Shown here piece after piece: positions 6,801 to 13,957 of a stretch of 64,000 nucleotides of DNA; within the stretch, counting starts at the first letter, position 1, and each line of letters starts with the position of its first letter. The notes below the pieces were generated by a model, which made no database searches, was not told the origin of the DNA, and saw only the letters and a program-made list of their open reading frames with translations. Both the position numbers and the translations under genes were made by a program. The stretch spans positions 1 to 64,000 of the IMG/VR virus record IMGVR_UViG_3300027313_000002, one strand, 5' to 3'. Source of the DNA: a virus.

Positions 6801-7115
6801 TTAGACGGGCCGGGCACTGGGGAAGTGATGACGGCCGACGGCGCGGCCGAGGTCGGTCAGGGCATACCGGTCCCGGGTACCCTCGACCTCGCGCCCGGGA
6901 CCGGGCACCCGGCAGGAGGTGACCAGGCCGCGGGCGGCCAGGCTGCGCAGCAGGCGCCTGGTCTCGCCGGGCGTGCTGTAGGTCCAGCCGTCACCCGGCC
7001 AGTAGCTCTCGTGCCAGCCGTGGTGGCGGCCGAGCAGGCAGCCGAGCAGCGCGACCTGGTGCGCGCCGAGCCGCTCGCAGGCCCGGGCGATGTCCTGGTC
7101 GGTGACCGCGGTCAT
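6801..7115 (-). CDS. Winged-helix-like protein (104 aa)
   Basis: MTAVTDQDIARACERLGAHQ, then a helix-rich stretch and an ETRRLLRSLAARGLVTSCRV to RYALTDLGRAVGRHH pattern. That is the recognition helix plus wing layout of PadR/MarR-like winged helix domains. It may be a small transcription regulator. It overlaps the stop of the upstream gene at 7112 by 4 bp. Confidence 0.6.
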   Translation of the reverse strand: MTAVTDQDIARACERLGAHQVALLGCLLGRHHGWHESYWPGDGWTYSTPGETRRLLRSLAARGLVTSCRVPGPGREVEGTRDRYALTDLGRAVGRHHFPSARPV

Positions 7116-7369
7116 GACGGCGCCCCGGCCCTGGCGCGCTCGCGCACCTGGCCGAACAGCTCCTCGAAGCTGTCAGGGCCCTGCTCGGCCTCCCACACGG
7201 CGTTCAGGCCGTCCTTCGCGGTCAGCCAGCCGCGCAGCTGCCGCTCCAGCAGCACACCGTCACGGACCTCAGCGGGCTGGGCCCAGTAGTGGGCCATGAA
7301 CGCGTAGGCGACCACGGCCACCGGCCAGTCGAACCCCTGGTCAGCCTTGTTCTCTTCCCAGAACTGCAT
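7112..7369 (-). CDS. Hypothetical protein (85 aa)
   Basis: I place the start at ATG 7369 (MQFWEENKADQGFDWPVAVV), with AAGGGA about 11 bp upstream. ATG 7381 lies directly on the ribosome site and is less likely. Trp-rich N-terminus, acidic C-terminus (EQGPDSFEELFGQVRERARA). Its mRNA leader of about 330 nt contains the structured RNA at 7554-7697. Confidence 0.6.
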   Translation of the reverse strand: MQFWEENKADQGFDWPVAVVAYAFMAHYWAQPAEVRDGVLLERQLRGWLTAKDGLNAVWEAEQGPDSFEELFGQVRERARAGAPS

Positions 7370-7553
7370 GTCTCGTGCCATCCCTTCGCTCGGTACTACG
7401 GACGGACGCGGCGCTCCCGCGGTACCGGGCCGCTGTTTACCTGGCACGCGGGCCAGGCATTGCGAACGACCTCCCAGACGACATCACCTAGAACCCGGGA
7501 CCTGCTCGGCTCCCGGCCCCCGGCCCGGCCGTGGTGTCTGTAACGCGCCGCGC

Positions 7554-7697
7554 CTCCACATCACCCCGGCCCTGGCGGGCTGCTTCCCTGACCTGGCTCG
7601 GCCCGGGTGCCCCGCAGGCTCCTTGGTCCGTCGGCCGGGTCTGGGTGCCCGATGCCTTCTCCGGGGGGAGTCCCGCCAGGAACGGGGTGATGTGGAG
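7554..7697 (-). ncRNA. Structured RNA with 23-bp closing helix
   Basis: Positions 7554-7567 pair perfectly with 7684-7697 (14 bp). After a 3x3 internal loop, 7571-7579 pair with 7672-7680 (9 bp). Together they close a 92-nt multibranched loop with smaller hairpins such as CTCC-CCCC-GGAG. The promoter at 7708-7736 would start transcription a few bases before the 5' arm, so the helix begins at the RNA's 5' end. The loop contains GGTCAGGGAAGCAGCC, which resembles the two conserved SRP RNA strands but lacks the tetraloop. I assign no known family. It could be a free RNA or a structured leader of the gene at 7369. Confidence 0.7.
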
Positions 7698-7707
7698 TTA
7701 GGGCTCC

Positions 7708-7736
7708 AGCCTACCACGATACTTGACTAGAGTCAA
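7708..7736 (-). promoter_or_regulatory. Promoter of the structured RNA, operator over -35
   Basis: Minus strand TTGACT (7736-7731), exactly 17 bp, TAGGCT (7713-7708). The perfect operator TTGACTCTAGTCAA (7736-7723) covers the -35. The predicted start is near 7701, just before the RNA helix at 7697. The element overlaps the 3' end of the sigma factor gene. Confidence 0.8.
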
Positions 7737-8802
7737 ATCCAGGCGGGGCGCCCTGGCTGGCCGGAGCGCTCGGCGACAGACTCGGCGACGGGCCCGGCGG
7801 CGCTGTCGTACCGGTCATGCCCGGGCTCGGCGCAGGGCGGGCCGGAGCGGCGGCCGGGACCGCGCTCGGGCTGGCCGCGGGGGAGGTGCACGCCGCCGGG
7901 AGCATGGCCGGGGCGGCCCGGGCGTGCCGGCCGCCGCTCATGCGAGGTCCCGCGAGCGGGGGTGCGGGCACCGCGAGGGCGGGCCGGGACACGGCCGGGG
8001 CCGCGGGGGCCCCCGGCGGCGTGGCATAGGGGAGGGTGACCAGCGTCAGCCCGGCCGCGGCGGCCACCCCGGCGCCGAGCGCGGCCGGGTGCAGCCGGGT
8101 CAGGAACCGGCGGGCGGCCAGCAGCAGCGCGGCCGGGCCGAGCAGCTCGCGCATCCGGGCGTTCAGCCCGGCCAGCTCGGCGGCCTGCGCCCGGCAGCCG
8201 GGGCACCCGGCCAGGTGCGCGTCCAGGGCGGCCCGCCTGGACCGGGCCAGCCGGCCTCTCGTGGCGGCGCCGAGGTCCGCGGCGTACCGGCGGCAGGGCC
8301 CGGGCACCGGGCCCACGTGAGCCTGCAACCAGGCGCGGCGCAGCCCCTCGCGGGCCCGCGCGGCCAGCTGCGCCACGGCGGCCGGGCTCATGCCCCAGCG
8401 CCCGGCCAGCTCGGCCGGGCCGTGCCCCTCGACGGCGGTCGCCCACAGCACCGCGCGCCAGCGCTCGGGCAGCGCGGCGAACGCGGCCAGCACCCGCATG
8501 GCCTCCTCGGCCCGGGCGGCCTCCTCGTCCGCGCCGGGCGCGGGCGGCGGTTCCGGGGCGGGCTCCGGAACCGCCCGGAGCCGGTGCTTGCCGGCCGACC
8601 GGCGCGCCTCGTGGCGCATCACGGTCATGAGGTAGGGCCGGAACCGCTCCGGGCGCCCGCCCCGGCGCACCGCCGCGGTGATCCTGGCGAACGACTCGGC
8701 CACCAGGTCCTCCGCATCGTCGCGGGGGACCAGGCAGGCGGCCAGCCGGCGCGCGCCGGGCGCGTGCTCGGCATACAGCCCGGCCAGGTCCGGCGATGCC
8801 AT
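7711..8802 (-). CDS. ECF-type sigma factor with fused zinc-finger and membrane anchor
   Basis: 363 residues. Region 2 (about 1-75: DLAGLYAEHAPGARR, DDAEDLVAESFARI) and region 4 (about 110-160: ALPERWRAVLWA, helix-turn-helix around ELAGRWGMSPAAVAQ) identify an ECF sigma factor. An anti-sigma-like zinc site HLAGCPGC follows at about 195-202. Next comes one membrane helix (LGAGVAAAAGLTLVTLPYAT, about 240-262) and a Pro/Ala/Ser-rich tail of about 100 residues. Such fusions are known in actinobacterial ECF groups. The tethered sigma should be released or signalled from outside the cell. Its last codons lie inside the operator at 7723-7736. No clear ribosome site. Confidence 0.75.
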   Translation of the reverse strand: MASPDLAGLYAEHAPGARRLAACLVPRDDAEDLVAESFARITAAVRRGGRPERFRPYLMTVMRHEARRSAGKHRLRAVPEPAPEPPPAPGADEEAARAEEAMRVLAAFAALPERWRAVLWATAVEGHGPAELAGRWGMSPAAVAQLAARAREGLRRAWLQAHVGPVPGPCRRYAADLGAATRGRLARSRRAALDAHLAGCPGCRAQAAELAGLNARMRELLGPAALLLAARRFLTRLHPAALGAGVAAAAGLTLVTLPYATPPGAPAAPAVSRPALAVPAPPLAGPRMSGGRHARAAPAMLPAACTSPAASPSAVPAAAPARPAPSPGMTGTTAPPGPSPSLSPSAPASQGAPPGFDSSQVSW

Positions 8803-8849
8803 CAGGTCATGGTAGGGCCGGGGGCCCGGCCGCCGCAGGCGAAGGGGAA

Positions 8850-8987
8850 TTATCCCGCCGGGACGGTGCCTACCCAGTCGTAGTCGGCGGCCAGCCGGGC
8901 GCTGATGCCGTCCTCGACCTGCAGCCGCGCCGCCTCCTCGTCATCGGCCTCGACGTAGAAGGCCATGTCCACCCGGTACCGGCTCAT
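8850..8987 (-). CDS. Hypothetical protein (45 aa)
   Basis: ATG 8987 gives MSRYRVDMAFYVEADDEEAA, a short beta-alpha protein. It overlaps the upstream stop by 4 bp and is the last gene of a two-gene operon with the SWIM-like protein. Unknown function. Confidence 0.6.
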   Translation of the reverse strand: MSRYRVDMAFYVEADDEEAARLQVEDGISARLAADYDWVGTVPAG

Positions 8988-9418
8988 GCGGGCAGCCTGA
9001 CGCCGTACTTGCCGCTGAACCGGTCGAACCAGACCGTGGCGTCCTGGCCGTCGCCCAGCCGCACCCTCTTCGGGCCGCCGAGGCTGCCCGTCGCGGTCAG
9101 CTGGCGGTCCACGGTGTCCCGGACGGCGCCGCGGGCCATCAGCAGCTTGCGCGCGGCCGTGGTGCCGAGGCCCTCGTAATCCGGCCTGGGCACGGGCACC
9201 TGCCAGCCAGCCGCCTTGAACGCCTGCCAGAGGTGCTTGCAGAAGAAGTCCTCCAGCCGCGCGGGGCGGCCCTCGGGCGGGTTGGCGCGGCGGTACCGGA
9301 AGTCCGGGCACCAGCAGTCAGGCAGCTGCACCCGGTAGGTCCGCTCGGGGTCGGTCTCGGACTGGACCTCGAACGCGGTGGGCCGCAGGGCCATGACGGT
9401 GTCCTTGGTGATGCTCAC
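8984..9418 (-). CDS. SWIM-type zinc-finger protein (144 aa)
   Basis: The GTG at 9418 lies five bases after GGGAGG. The N-terminal part carries CWCPDF and, 24 residues later, CKHLWQAF, a C-x-C-x(n)-C-x-H pattern matching the SWIM zinc finger, which mediates DNA or protein binding. The rest is basic and helical. It is the first gene after the operator at 9445-9458. Confidence 0.65.
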   Translation of the reverse strand: MSITKDTVMALRPTAFEVQSETDPERTYRVQLPDCWCPDFRYRRANPPEGRPARLEDFFCKHLWQAFKAAGWQVPVPRPDYEGLGTTAARKLLMARGAVRDTVDRQLTATGSLGGPKRVRLGDGQDATVWFDRFSGKYGVRLPA

Positions 9419-9444
9419 GGTGTGCCTCCCTTGCACTCGTTGGG

Positions 9445-9458
9445 TTGTCTGGAGTCAA
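9445..9458 (-). promoter_or_regulatory. Operator variant at a -10 element
   Basis: Plus strand TTGTCTGGAGTCAA; on the minus strand the palindrome follows a TAGACT -10. No convincing -35 is seen 16-18 bp upstream. It controls the two-gene unit 9418 to 8850. Confidence 0.65.
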
Positions 9459-9476
9459 GTCTAACTCGGGGCACTG

Positions 9477-9734
9477 TCATTTTCGCGGCCCGGCGGTGCC
9501 GTCCGAGCGCAGCACCATCCGGTTGCGGTTCCGGGTGCGCCCGGTGGCCACGAGCACCTCCAGCGCGGCCACCCGGTCCTCCAGCTCGGCGATCCGGCCG
9601 CCCTCCAGCGCGGCGATCCGGCCCCGGGCAATGTCCAGCTGGTGCTGCAGCCGGGTGATGTAGTCCCGGGCCCAGGCGGGCAGCAGGGCGATGCGCTCGG
9701 GGGTCGCGTCGGTGCGGGCGCCGTAGCGGGCCAT
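9477..9734 (-). CDS. Coiled-coil protein (85 aa)
   Basis: Starts MARYGARTDATPERIALLPA, followed by a clear coiled coil (ITRLQHQLDIARGRIAALEG, RIAELEDRVAALEVLVATGR) and a basic tail. It probably oligomerises. The start overlaps the upstream stop by one base. It ends the long operon that begins at 11333. Confidence 0.65.
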   Translation of the reverse strand: MARYGARTDATPERIALLPAWARDYITRLQHQLDIARGRIAALEGGRIAELEDRVAALEVLVATGRTRNRNRMVLRSDGTAGPRK

Positions 9735-10141
9735 CAGTACGGCGGCTTGTCGTCCTCAGGGCGCACGGCGTAAACCGCAAGCGCCGCGCAGGCTGCCGTG
9801 ATCCGCCGCCGCCCCCGGTCGCAGCCCTCGTGCCACTTCGGGTCAGCCGGGTGCGGCTCGGACAGCAGCAGGTCCAGGCCCTGCATGCAGGCCCGCAGGT
9901 AGTCATAGGTCCGCTGCCAGCTGCCCAGCCAGGACTCGGGCACGGCCGCATCATCCGGCGCTATCACCGAGACCACCGGGCCGTCGTAGTCGGACTGCAG
10001 CGAGACCACGGTGCCCTGCTGGGGGGACCGGCGATCCCACGGCGGGCCCGGCACGGTCACCGTGTCGCCGACCTTGGTGCCGTCCGGGGCCTCGTAGGTG
10101 TACCGGCGCGCGGCGCCGGGCAGCTCGACCAGGATCCTCAT
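9734..10141 (-). CDS. Hypothetical protein (135 aa)
   Basis: I chose ATG 10141 (MRILVELPGAARRYTYEAPD), which overlaps the upstream stop by 4 bp. The N-terminal half looks like a small beta-barrel (GTKVGDTVTVPGPPW, QQGTVVSLQSDYDG). The C-terminal half is helical with three scattered Cys. Unknown family. Confidence 0.65.
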   Translation of the reverse strand: MRILVELPGAARRYTYEAPDGTKVGDTVTVPGPPWDRRSPQQGTVVSLQSDYDGPVVSVIAPDDAAVPESWLGSWQRTYDYLRACMQGLDLLLSEPHPADPKWHEGCDRGRRRITAACAALAVYAVRPEDDKPPY

Positions 10142-10464
10142 GCTGATGCCTCCTCCGCGGTGTAGGGCTCGACGATGACCTCGTCGCGGGCCAGGATGGT
10201 CACCCGGCCCGAGGCCTGCCAGCCGCCGCTCCAGTCGATGGTCTCCTGCACCTTGCTCTTCCAGCGCCTGGCGACCGCCCAGCCGCGGGCCGGGTCGTAG
10301 GCCCACCACGGGTCGGACCAGGCGCCCCTGACGGACAGCCCGCCGATGTGCCGGCTGCGCGGCCCGGCGATGAACGACACCGGGGCCCGGGCGATCAGCT
10401 GGTAGCCCTCGACCCAGTCGCCGGCGGCCAGCTCGCGCGGCGGCAGCTCGGGCAGCCCGGTCAC
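10138..10464 (-). CDS. Hypothetical protein (108 aa)
   Basis: Starts at GTG 10464 through a GTGA overlap with the upstream stop. Trp-rich (WSDPWWAYDPARGWAVARRW) and mostly beta, ending EVIVEPYTAEEASA. No motif I can assign. Member of the operon 11333 to 9477. Confidence 0.6.
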   Translation of the reverse strand: MTGLPELPPRELAAGDWVEGYQLIARAPVSFIAGPRSRHIGGLSVRGAWSDPWWAYDPARGWAVARRWKSKVQETIDWSGGWQASGRVTILARDEVIVEPYTAEEASA

Positions 10465-10742
10465 GGGACCAGCCGCCAGCCGTTGCGCGCGGCGGTGCCC
10501 AGCGCGGTGATCCGGCGCTCGGTCTCGGTCGAGTCCCCGGCGCACCAGGTGCCGCCGGGCATGTGCTTCACAGCCCAGGCGTACCGGTCCGGCCGGGCGT
10601 ACTCGTACCGGCCAGGGAACTTGCGGGCCTGCTCCAGCACCCACTCGGCCTCGGCGGGCGGGTAACCGCGCGCGGCCAGGTAGCCGCGGGCCTGCTCCTC
10701 GGTGCCGCCCTGCACCTCGGCGGGCATGACCTGCTCAGCCAT
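10461..10742 (-). CDS. Hypothetical protein (93 aa)
   Basis: ATG 10742 gives MAEQVMPAEVQGGTEEQARG. A central PPAEAEWVLEQARKFPGRYE stretch is followed by YAWAVKHMPGGTWC. It overlaps both neighbours. It may be a small DNA- or RNA-binding protein, but this is not shown by any motif. Confidence 0.6.
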   Translation of the reverse strand: MAEQVMPAEVQGGTEEQARGYLAARGYPPAEAEWVLEQARKFPGRYEYARPDRYAWAVKHMPGGTWCAGDSTETERRITALGTAARNGWRLVP

Positions 10743-10953
10743 CGCCGGCCAGCTCCCGGGTGAAGTCGGTCGGCGTCTGTGCCATCCCGGCAAACCCGGC
10801 CAGCGGCTTGGCATCGGCGATGAACGCCAGCTGGCCCTTCTCCACCCGGACCACGAGGTCGTTGCCGCCCTCCGGGTCCGCGCAGGTCAGCAGCACGTGC
10901 TGCTCATCCCGCTCGACCTCGAAGCTCTTGACGTACCCGAACATGTCAGCCAT
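10735..10953 (-). CDS. Hypothetical protein (72 aa)
   Basis: MADMFGYVKSFEVERDEQHV, a small beta-rich protein with acidic patches (CADPEGGNDLVVRVEKGQLA). Preceded by AGGAGCC. Overlaps the next start by 8 bp. Unknown family. Confidence 0.65.
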   Translation of the reverse strand: MADMFGYVKSFEVERDEQHVLLTCADPEGGNDLVVRVEKGQLAFIADAKPLAGFAGMAQTPTDFTRELAGDG

Positions 10954-10961
10954 GGCTCCTC

Positions 10962-11333
10962 CTAGTGGGTCGCGTAGGCGATGGCCGTACGGATGACTTC
11001 GGCCGTGGGGGTGCGGGACCAGCCCGACACCGGCACCGAGTAGCCGCCGCGCTCGCGGCTCTCATCGTCCACCCAGCGGGTAACCGGGCCCTTGACGAAG
11101 CTGAACGGCGGGTCAACCATGTTGACGGCCTGCCAGAGCGTGAGGCCGAGGCCGACGTCGGCATTCAGGATGATGCTGTAGGCGTTGTCCCACGTGGCCT
11201 CGCACGGGGTCTCGACCGCGGCGCGCAGCCGGTCTTTCAGCGCCCTGCCTAGCCGCCCGCTCATGTTGGTCATCGAGTCCAGGTCGCGCTCCAGCGTGTC
11301 GCCCGGCTGCGGCTTCTCGGAAGTCTCGCTCAT
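10962..11333 (-). CDS. Hypothetical protein (123 aa)
   Basis: ATG 11333 (MSETSEKPQPGDTLERDLDS) is the first gene after the promoter at 11382-11411. The middle (AYSIILNADVGLGLTLWQAV) is hydrophobic but not long enough to be a certain membrane segment. No family is recognised. Confidence 0.65.
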   Translation of the reverse strand: MSETSEKPQPGDTLERDLDSMTNMSGRLGRALKDRLRAAVETPCEATWDNAYSIILNADVGLGLTLWQAVNMVDPPFSFVKGPVTRWVDDESRERGGYSVPVSGWSRTPTAEVIRTAIAYATH

Positions 11334-11381
11334 GATGTGCCCCACCCTCTAGTACGGCCCTGGGACCGGGCCACTGATCCC

Positions 11382-11411
11382 ATGGTACCAGGCTGACTTG
11401 ACTCGGGTCAA
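11382..11411 (-). promoter_or_regulatory. Promoter with operator over the -35
   Basis: Minus strand TTGACC (11411-11406), 18 bp, TACCAT (11387-11382). The operator variant TTGACTCGGGTCAA (plus strand 11398-11411) covers the -35. It drives the six-gene operon 11333 to 9477. Confidence 0.7.
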
Positions 11412-11412
11412 A

Positions 11413-11487
11413 TTATTCCTCGTCGGCGGGACGGTCCGGGTCCTCGGGATGGCGCTCCCGGCGGAGCATGAATTTCAGCTCGGTCAT
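11413..11487 (-). CDS. Possible 24-aa ORF
   Basis: MTELKFMLRRERHPEDPDRP and four more residues before TAA at 11413. It fills the gap between the upstream gene and the promoter at 11382-11411. The upstream GAGGG is too distant to be convincing, so this is tentative. Confidence 0.35.
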   Translation of the reverse strand: MTELKFMLRRERHPEDPDRPADEE

Positions 11488-11502
11488 GGCGATGCTGTGC
11501 CC

Positions 11503-11718
11503 TCACTGCTCATGGCCGGCCTTCTTGATGCCGAGCAGGGGCCAGCAGTAGTGCACGGTACCGTCGGAGTGCAGCACCTCGAACTCGCCGTCCGTGCCGA
11601 AGCCCAGCAGCGTGCCCTCGGTCACCACGGCCGGCGTCTCGCCCTCGGCCAGTTTCAGGGTGACGACCACGCGCTTGCCCAGCAGAGGCCGCGCCTCGTC
11701 GAGCGGGTTACCGGCCAT
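11503..11718 (-). CDS. Hypothetical protein (71 aa)
   Basis: The ATG at 11718 overlaps the natural stop of the upstream reading frame (TGATG). The product MAGNPLDEARPLLGKRVVVT, with LLGFGTDGEFEVLHSDGTVH, looks like a small beta-barrel. The larger continuous frame 11503-11961 exists only because the upstream gene carries a one-base frame change. Confidence 0.6.
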   Translation of the reverse strand: MAGNPLDEARPLLGKRVVVTLKLAEGETPAVVTEGTLLGFGTDGEFEVLHSDGTVHYCWPLLGIKKAGHEQ

Positions 11719-11961
11719 CACCTGGCCGCCTTGGCGAACTGGGCCACCATGCGCAGGAAGTCCTGCAGCGGCGGCTTCTCGACCGGTGCCCTTGATCCAG
11801 CCGTAGCCGCCGTCGGGGGCCTCGATGGCCAGGATGGTGACGTGCCCATCGACGCCGCCGCCGAGGATCATGCGCCCGCCGGCGAACTGGTCGGCCCGCT
11901 CCTGCATGTCCGCGTAGAACTCGCGGGACATCCCGTCACGGTCCTCGATGATCATTCTCAT
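11718..11961 (-). pseudogene. Frame-disrupted small protein
   Basis: The frame from ATG 11961 reads MRMIIEDRDGMSREFYADMQ and on to YGWIKG. After about 11783 the sensible protein continues one frame over (VEKPPLQDFLRMVAQFAKAA) and stops at 11718, overlapping the next ATG. The span is 244 bp, one more than a multiple of three, consistent with an extra base in GACCGGTG (plus strand). Either a mutation or a sequence error; an intact protein would have about 80 residues. Confidence 0.55.
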
Positions 11962-12536
11962 GCTGCGTGCCTCCTCCTCAGCGGGCAGTTACCCGGGTCG
12001 CGGTGCCGCACCAGGTGCGGCCGGACCTGCCAGTAGCTGGCGCGCAGGCAGGCGATGCACTGCCCGGCGGCCAGCGCCTGGTCGCGGATGACCGCCCAGG
12101 CGGCCTCCTCCTCGGCCCGCTTGCGCGCGGTGTACTCGGCGTGCCAGCGGGCCACGGCCTCGCGCCGCGCCTGCTCGGCCTCGCGCTCGGCCTGCTCCTC
12201 GTACCAGGCGGCCAGCCGGACCGCAGAATAATTCACCAGGCAGGCCGGGTTCTGGCAGCCGTGCGCCTCCCAGGCCGCGCGGTCGCTGTCGTAGTAACCC
12301 TGCGGGCGGTATTCGCTGCCCTCGGCCTGGCAGTAGCGGATGCGGTCCAGCTCGCGGGCGTTGTGGCCCTCGGGGCTGATCACCGGGGACTCGCACCACG
12401 GGCAGGCGTACTCCCCGTACGGGTAGTCCCGGGCGGGGCGCTCGGACCCGTCGGCCAGCACGACGAAGATGACCCGCTCGGGGTGCTCGGCCCGCTCGCG
12501 CTCGGCGAAGCCGCCCGGCTCGATGACGGTGCTCAC
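11958..12536 (-). CDS. Cysteine-rich protein with helical middle (192 aa)
   Basis: GTG 12536 overlaps the upstream stop (GTGA). Cys pairs at CPWC (about residue 45), around RYCQAEG and GCQNPACL (about 68-100), and CIAC (about 163) suggest two zinc-binding knuckles. They flank a long Glu/Arg-rich helix (EEQAEREAEQARREAVARWH). Unknown family; possibly a nucleic-acid-binding early phage protein. Confidence 0.65.
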   Translation of the reverse strand: MSTVIEPGGFAERERAEHPERVIFVVLADGSERPARDYPYGEYACPWCESPVISPEGHNARELDRIRYCQAEGSEYRPQGYYDSDRAAWEAHGCQNPACLVNYSAVRLAAWYEEQAEREAEQARREAVARWHAEYTARKRAEEEAAWAVIRDQALAAGQCIACLRASYWQVRPHLVRHRDPGNCPLRRRHAA

Positions 12537-12811
12537 GGCCTGGCCTCCTCGCGCTCGATGCTGCCGGGCGGGTAGGCCTGGGGGCCGGGCTCGGGCAGCT
12601 GCGCAGCGCGCAGCCGCTCCACCTGGCCGACCAGCCCGTCGCGCTCGGCCTCGACGGCCTCGATGTAGGCCCGGGCGTACAGCGGCAGCCGGTAGAACTG
12701 GTCCGCGGTCAGCCCCGCGCGGATGGGGAAGCCGCCGATGCGCTTCCAGGCCACCTGGTCGCGGCGCGCGGCGGGGCCCGCCGGGGTGGCGGGCCCCTCG
12801 CTCGTGCTCAC
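12533..12811 (-). CDS. Hypothetical protein (92 aa)
   Basis: MSTSEGPATPAGPAARRDQV, then a helical region with a short coiled coil (EAVEAERDGLVGQVERLRAA). It has a GTGA-type overlap with the downstream gene. No family is recognised. Confidence 0.6.
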   Translation of the reverse strand: MSTSEGPATPAGPAARRDQVAWKRIGGFPIRAGLTADQFYRLPLYARAYIEAVEAERDGLVGQVERLRAAQLPEPGPQAYPPGSIEREEARP

Positions 12812-12814
12812 CTG

Positions 12815-13060
12815 CTACCTCCCTTCGCTCGTGGTCACCGCGACACCGTAGCCGCGGCCCTCGCACCAGTACTCCCCGCGCGCCCACGCGTGGGCGGGGT
12901 GCGGGGTCTTGCGGGCCTCGCACTGCCGGTACAGCGGCCCGTCCTCGGCCATGTGCTGCGGCAGGATCGCGTAGCCGGGCTCGTCGCTATAGTCGGTCAG
13001 CTGGCCGGCGGTCATGAACGGGCCGTCCAGCGGGTCCGGGCCCTGCGGCTGCTGCGCCAT
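12815..13060 (-). CDS. Hypothetical protein (81 aa)
   Basis: ATG 13060 after GGAGG (MAQQPQGPDPLDGPFMTAGQ). Two Cys near CEARKTPHPAHAWARGEYWC plus His residues could bind a metal. It is the first gene of the operon 13060 to 11503. Confidence 0.6.
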   Translation of the reverse strand: MAQQPQGPDPLDGPFMTAGQLTDYSDEPGYAILPQHMAEDGPLYRQCEARKTPHPAHAWARGEYWCEGRGYGVAVTTSEGR

Positions 13061-13078
13061 CTCAGTCCTCCAATATGC

Positions 13079-13120
13079 TTGACTGGAGTCAAGTCTACTC
13101 GCGTCCTCGACTCCAGTCAA
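13079..13120 (-). promoter_or_regulatory. Strong promoter with two operator copies
   Basis: Minus strand TTGACT (13120-13115), 17 bp, TAGACT (13097-13092). One perfect operator (13092-13079) follows the -10. A second near-perfect copy TTGACTGGAGTCGA (13120-13107) contains the -35. It is the best example of the two-site arrangement in the window. Confidence 0.85.
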
Positions 13121-13130
13121 GCGATACGGT

Positions 13131-13646
13131 TCAGCGGCTCAGGACGTGCCCGGCCGTGTCGCGCACGTCGGACTCGCGCCGCTCCTCGGCCTGGGCCAGC
13201 GCGGAGAGCGCGAGCCGCCGCGTCTCGGTATAGACCTGGACTGCGCGCCGCGCGGACTCCAGATCATGCGTAGCCTGGTTGACCTGCTGCTGGCACAGCA
13301 CCACGATGGTACGGCCGAGCGCGGCCTCGGCAGTGCGCAGCCGGGCCTCGCCGACCTCGGTCAGGCCGTACCGGCGGCTGCCGTGAAGCGTGCGGTACCC
13401 AGCCCAGCCCTTGCTCACCAGGCGCCGCGCCACGCGGTGCCACTGCACCGGGTGATCCGGGTCCGGCAGCCAGCGCTCGGCGGACAGCTCGGTGATCAGG
13501 TGCATGCGGTGAATGCCGTCCGGCTGGCCAGGGGTCGGCTCGCGGCGCAGGGCCGAGGCATCGCGCAGCGCGCGGGCCAGGGCCAGCTCGTCGGGGGTGA
13601 AGTGGCGCAGCGCCGCCTCGGTCATCTCGGTCTGGTACAGGCTCAT
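13131..13646 (-). CDS. Winged-helix protein with coiled-coil tail (171 aa)
   Basis: ATG 13646 gives MSLYQTEMTEAALRHFTPDE. The middle (WHRVARRLVSKGWAGYRTLH, GSRRYGLTEVGEARLRTAEA) matches a winged helix with a final wing strand and helix. The C-terminus is a long helix (HDLESARRAVQVYTETRRLA) suitable for dimerisation. A phage transcription regulator is likely. Whether it binds the TTGACT palindrome cannot be told from sequence. Confidence 0.65.
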   Translation of the reverse strand: MSLYQTEMTEAALRHFTPDELALARALRDASALRREPTPGQPDGIHRMHLITELSAERWLPDPDHPVQWHRVARRLVSKGWAGYRTLHGSRRYGLTEVGEARLRTAEAALGRTIVVLCQQQVNQATHDLESARRAVQVYTETRRLALSALAQAEERRESDVRDTAGHVLSR

Positions 13647-13659
13647 GGTGCCGTCCCCC

Positions 13660-13860
13660 TCACGCGCGCCAGCGCGCGAACTCGATGTCGCCGGCCGACA
13701 GGGCCAGCCGAGCCATGCCCGCCGGGTCCTCGGCCGCGCCGTCGGCGATGGCGGCCAGGACCGAGCGGTACATCTCATCCTCCAGCCCGTGCGCGTGCTC
13801 GTCGTCTGCCTTGTTGCGGGCCACCTCGTCCACCAGGCCCTGCACATCCTTGACGTTCAT
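13660..13860 (-). CDS. Hypothetical acidic helical protein (66 aa)
   Basis: ATG 13860 (MNVKDVQGLVDEVARNKADD) after AAGGGA. Acidic and helical. First gene of a pair with the winged-helix protein, downstream of the operator at 13915. Unknown family. Confidence 0.65.
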   Translation of the reverse strand: MNVKDVQGLVDEVARNKADDEHAHGLEDEMYRSVLAAIADGAAEDPAGMARLALSAGDIEFARWRA

Positions 13861-13914
13861 GGCGCCGTCCCTTGCTCGGGGGTTGTCAGTACCCCTATAT
13901 CCTCTCATACGGAC

Positions 13915-13928
13915 TTGACTGGAGTCAA
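13915..13928 (-). promoter_or_regulatory. Perfect operator with -35 inside
   Basis: Perfect palindrome, plus strand TTGACTGGAGTCAA. On the minus strand its first half is a consensus TTGACT -35. The candidate -10, GAGGAT at 18 bp, is poor. It drives 13860 to 13131 and also lies near the stop of the gene at 13958. Confidence 0.75.
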
Positions 13929-13957
13929 GCAGGCGGCGCGCCCTGGACGCGGGAATC

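Noticed and set aside
7470-7500. tRNA-like T-arm (GGGTTCTAGG on the minus strand)
   Set aside because: No matching acceptor, D or anticodon stems at tRNA distances.
7554-7697. The structured RNA as a true SRP (4.5S) RNA
   Set aside because: GGTCAGG and AGCAGCC are present but directly joined, without the GGAA-type tetraloop and its stem. The motif is not at a hairpin tip, so it could not form helix 8.
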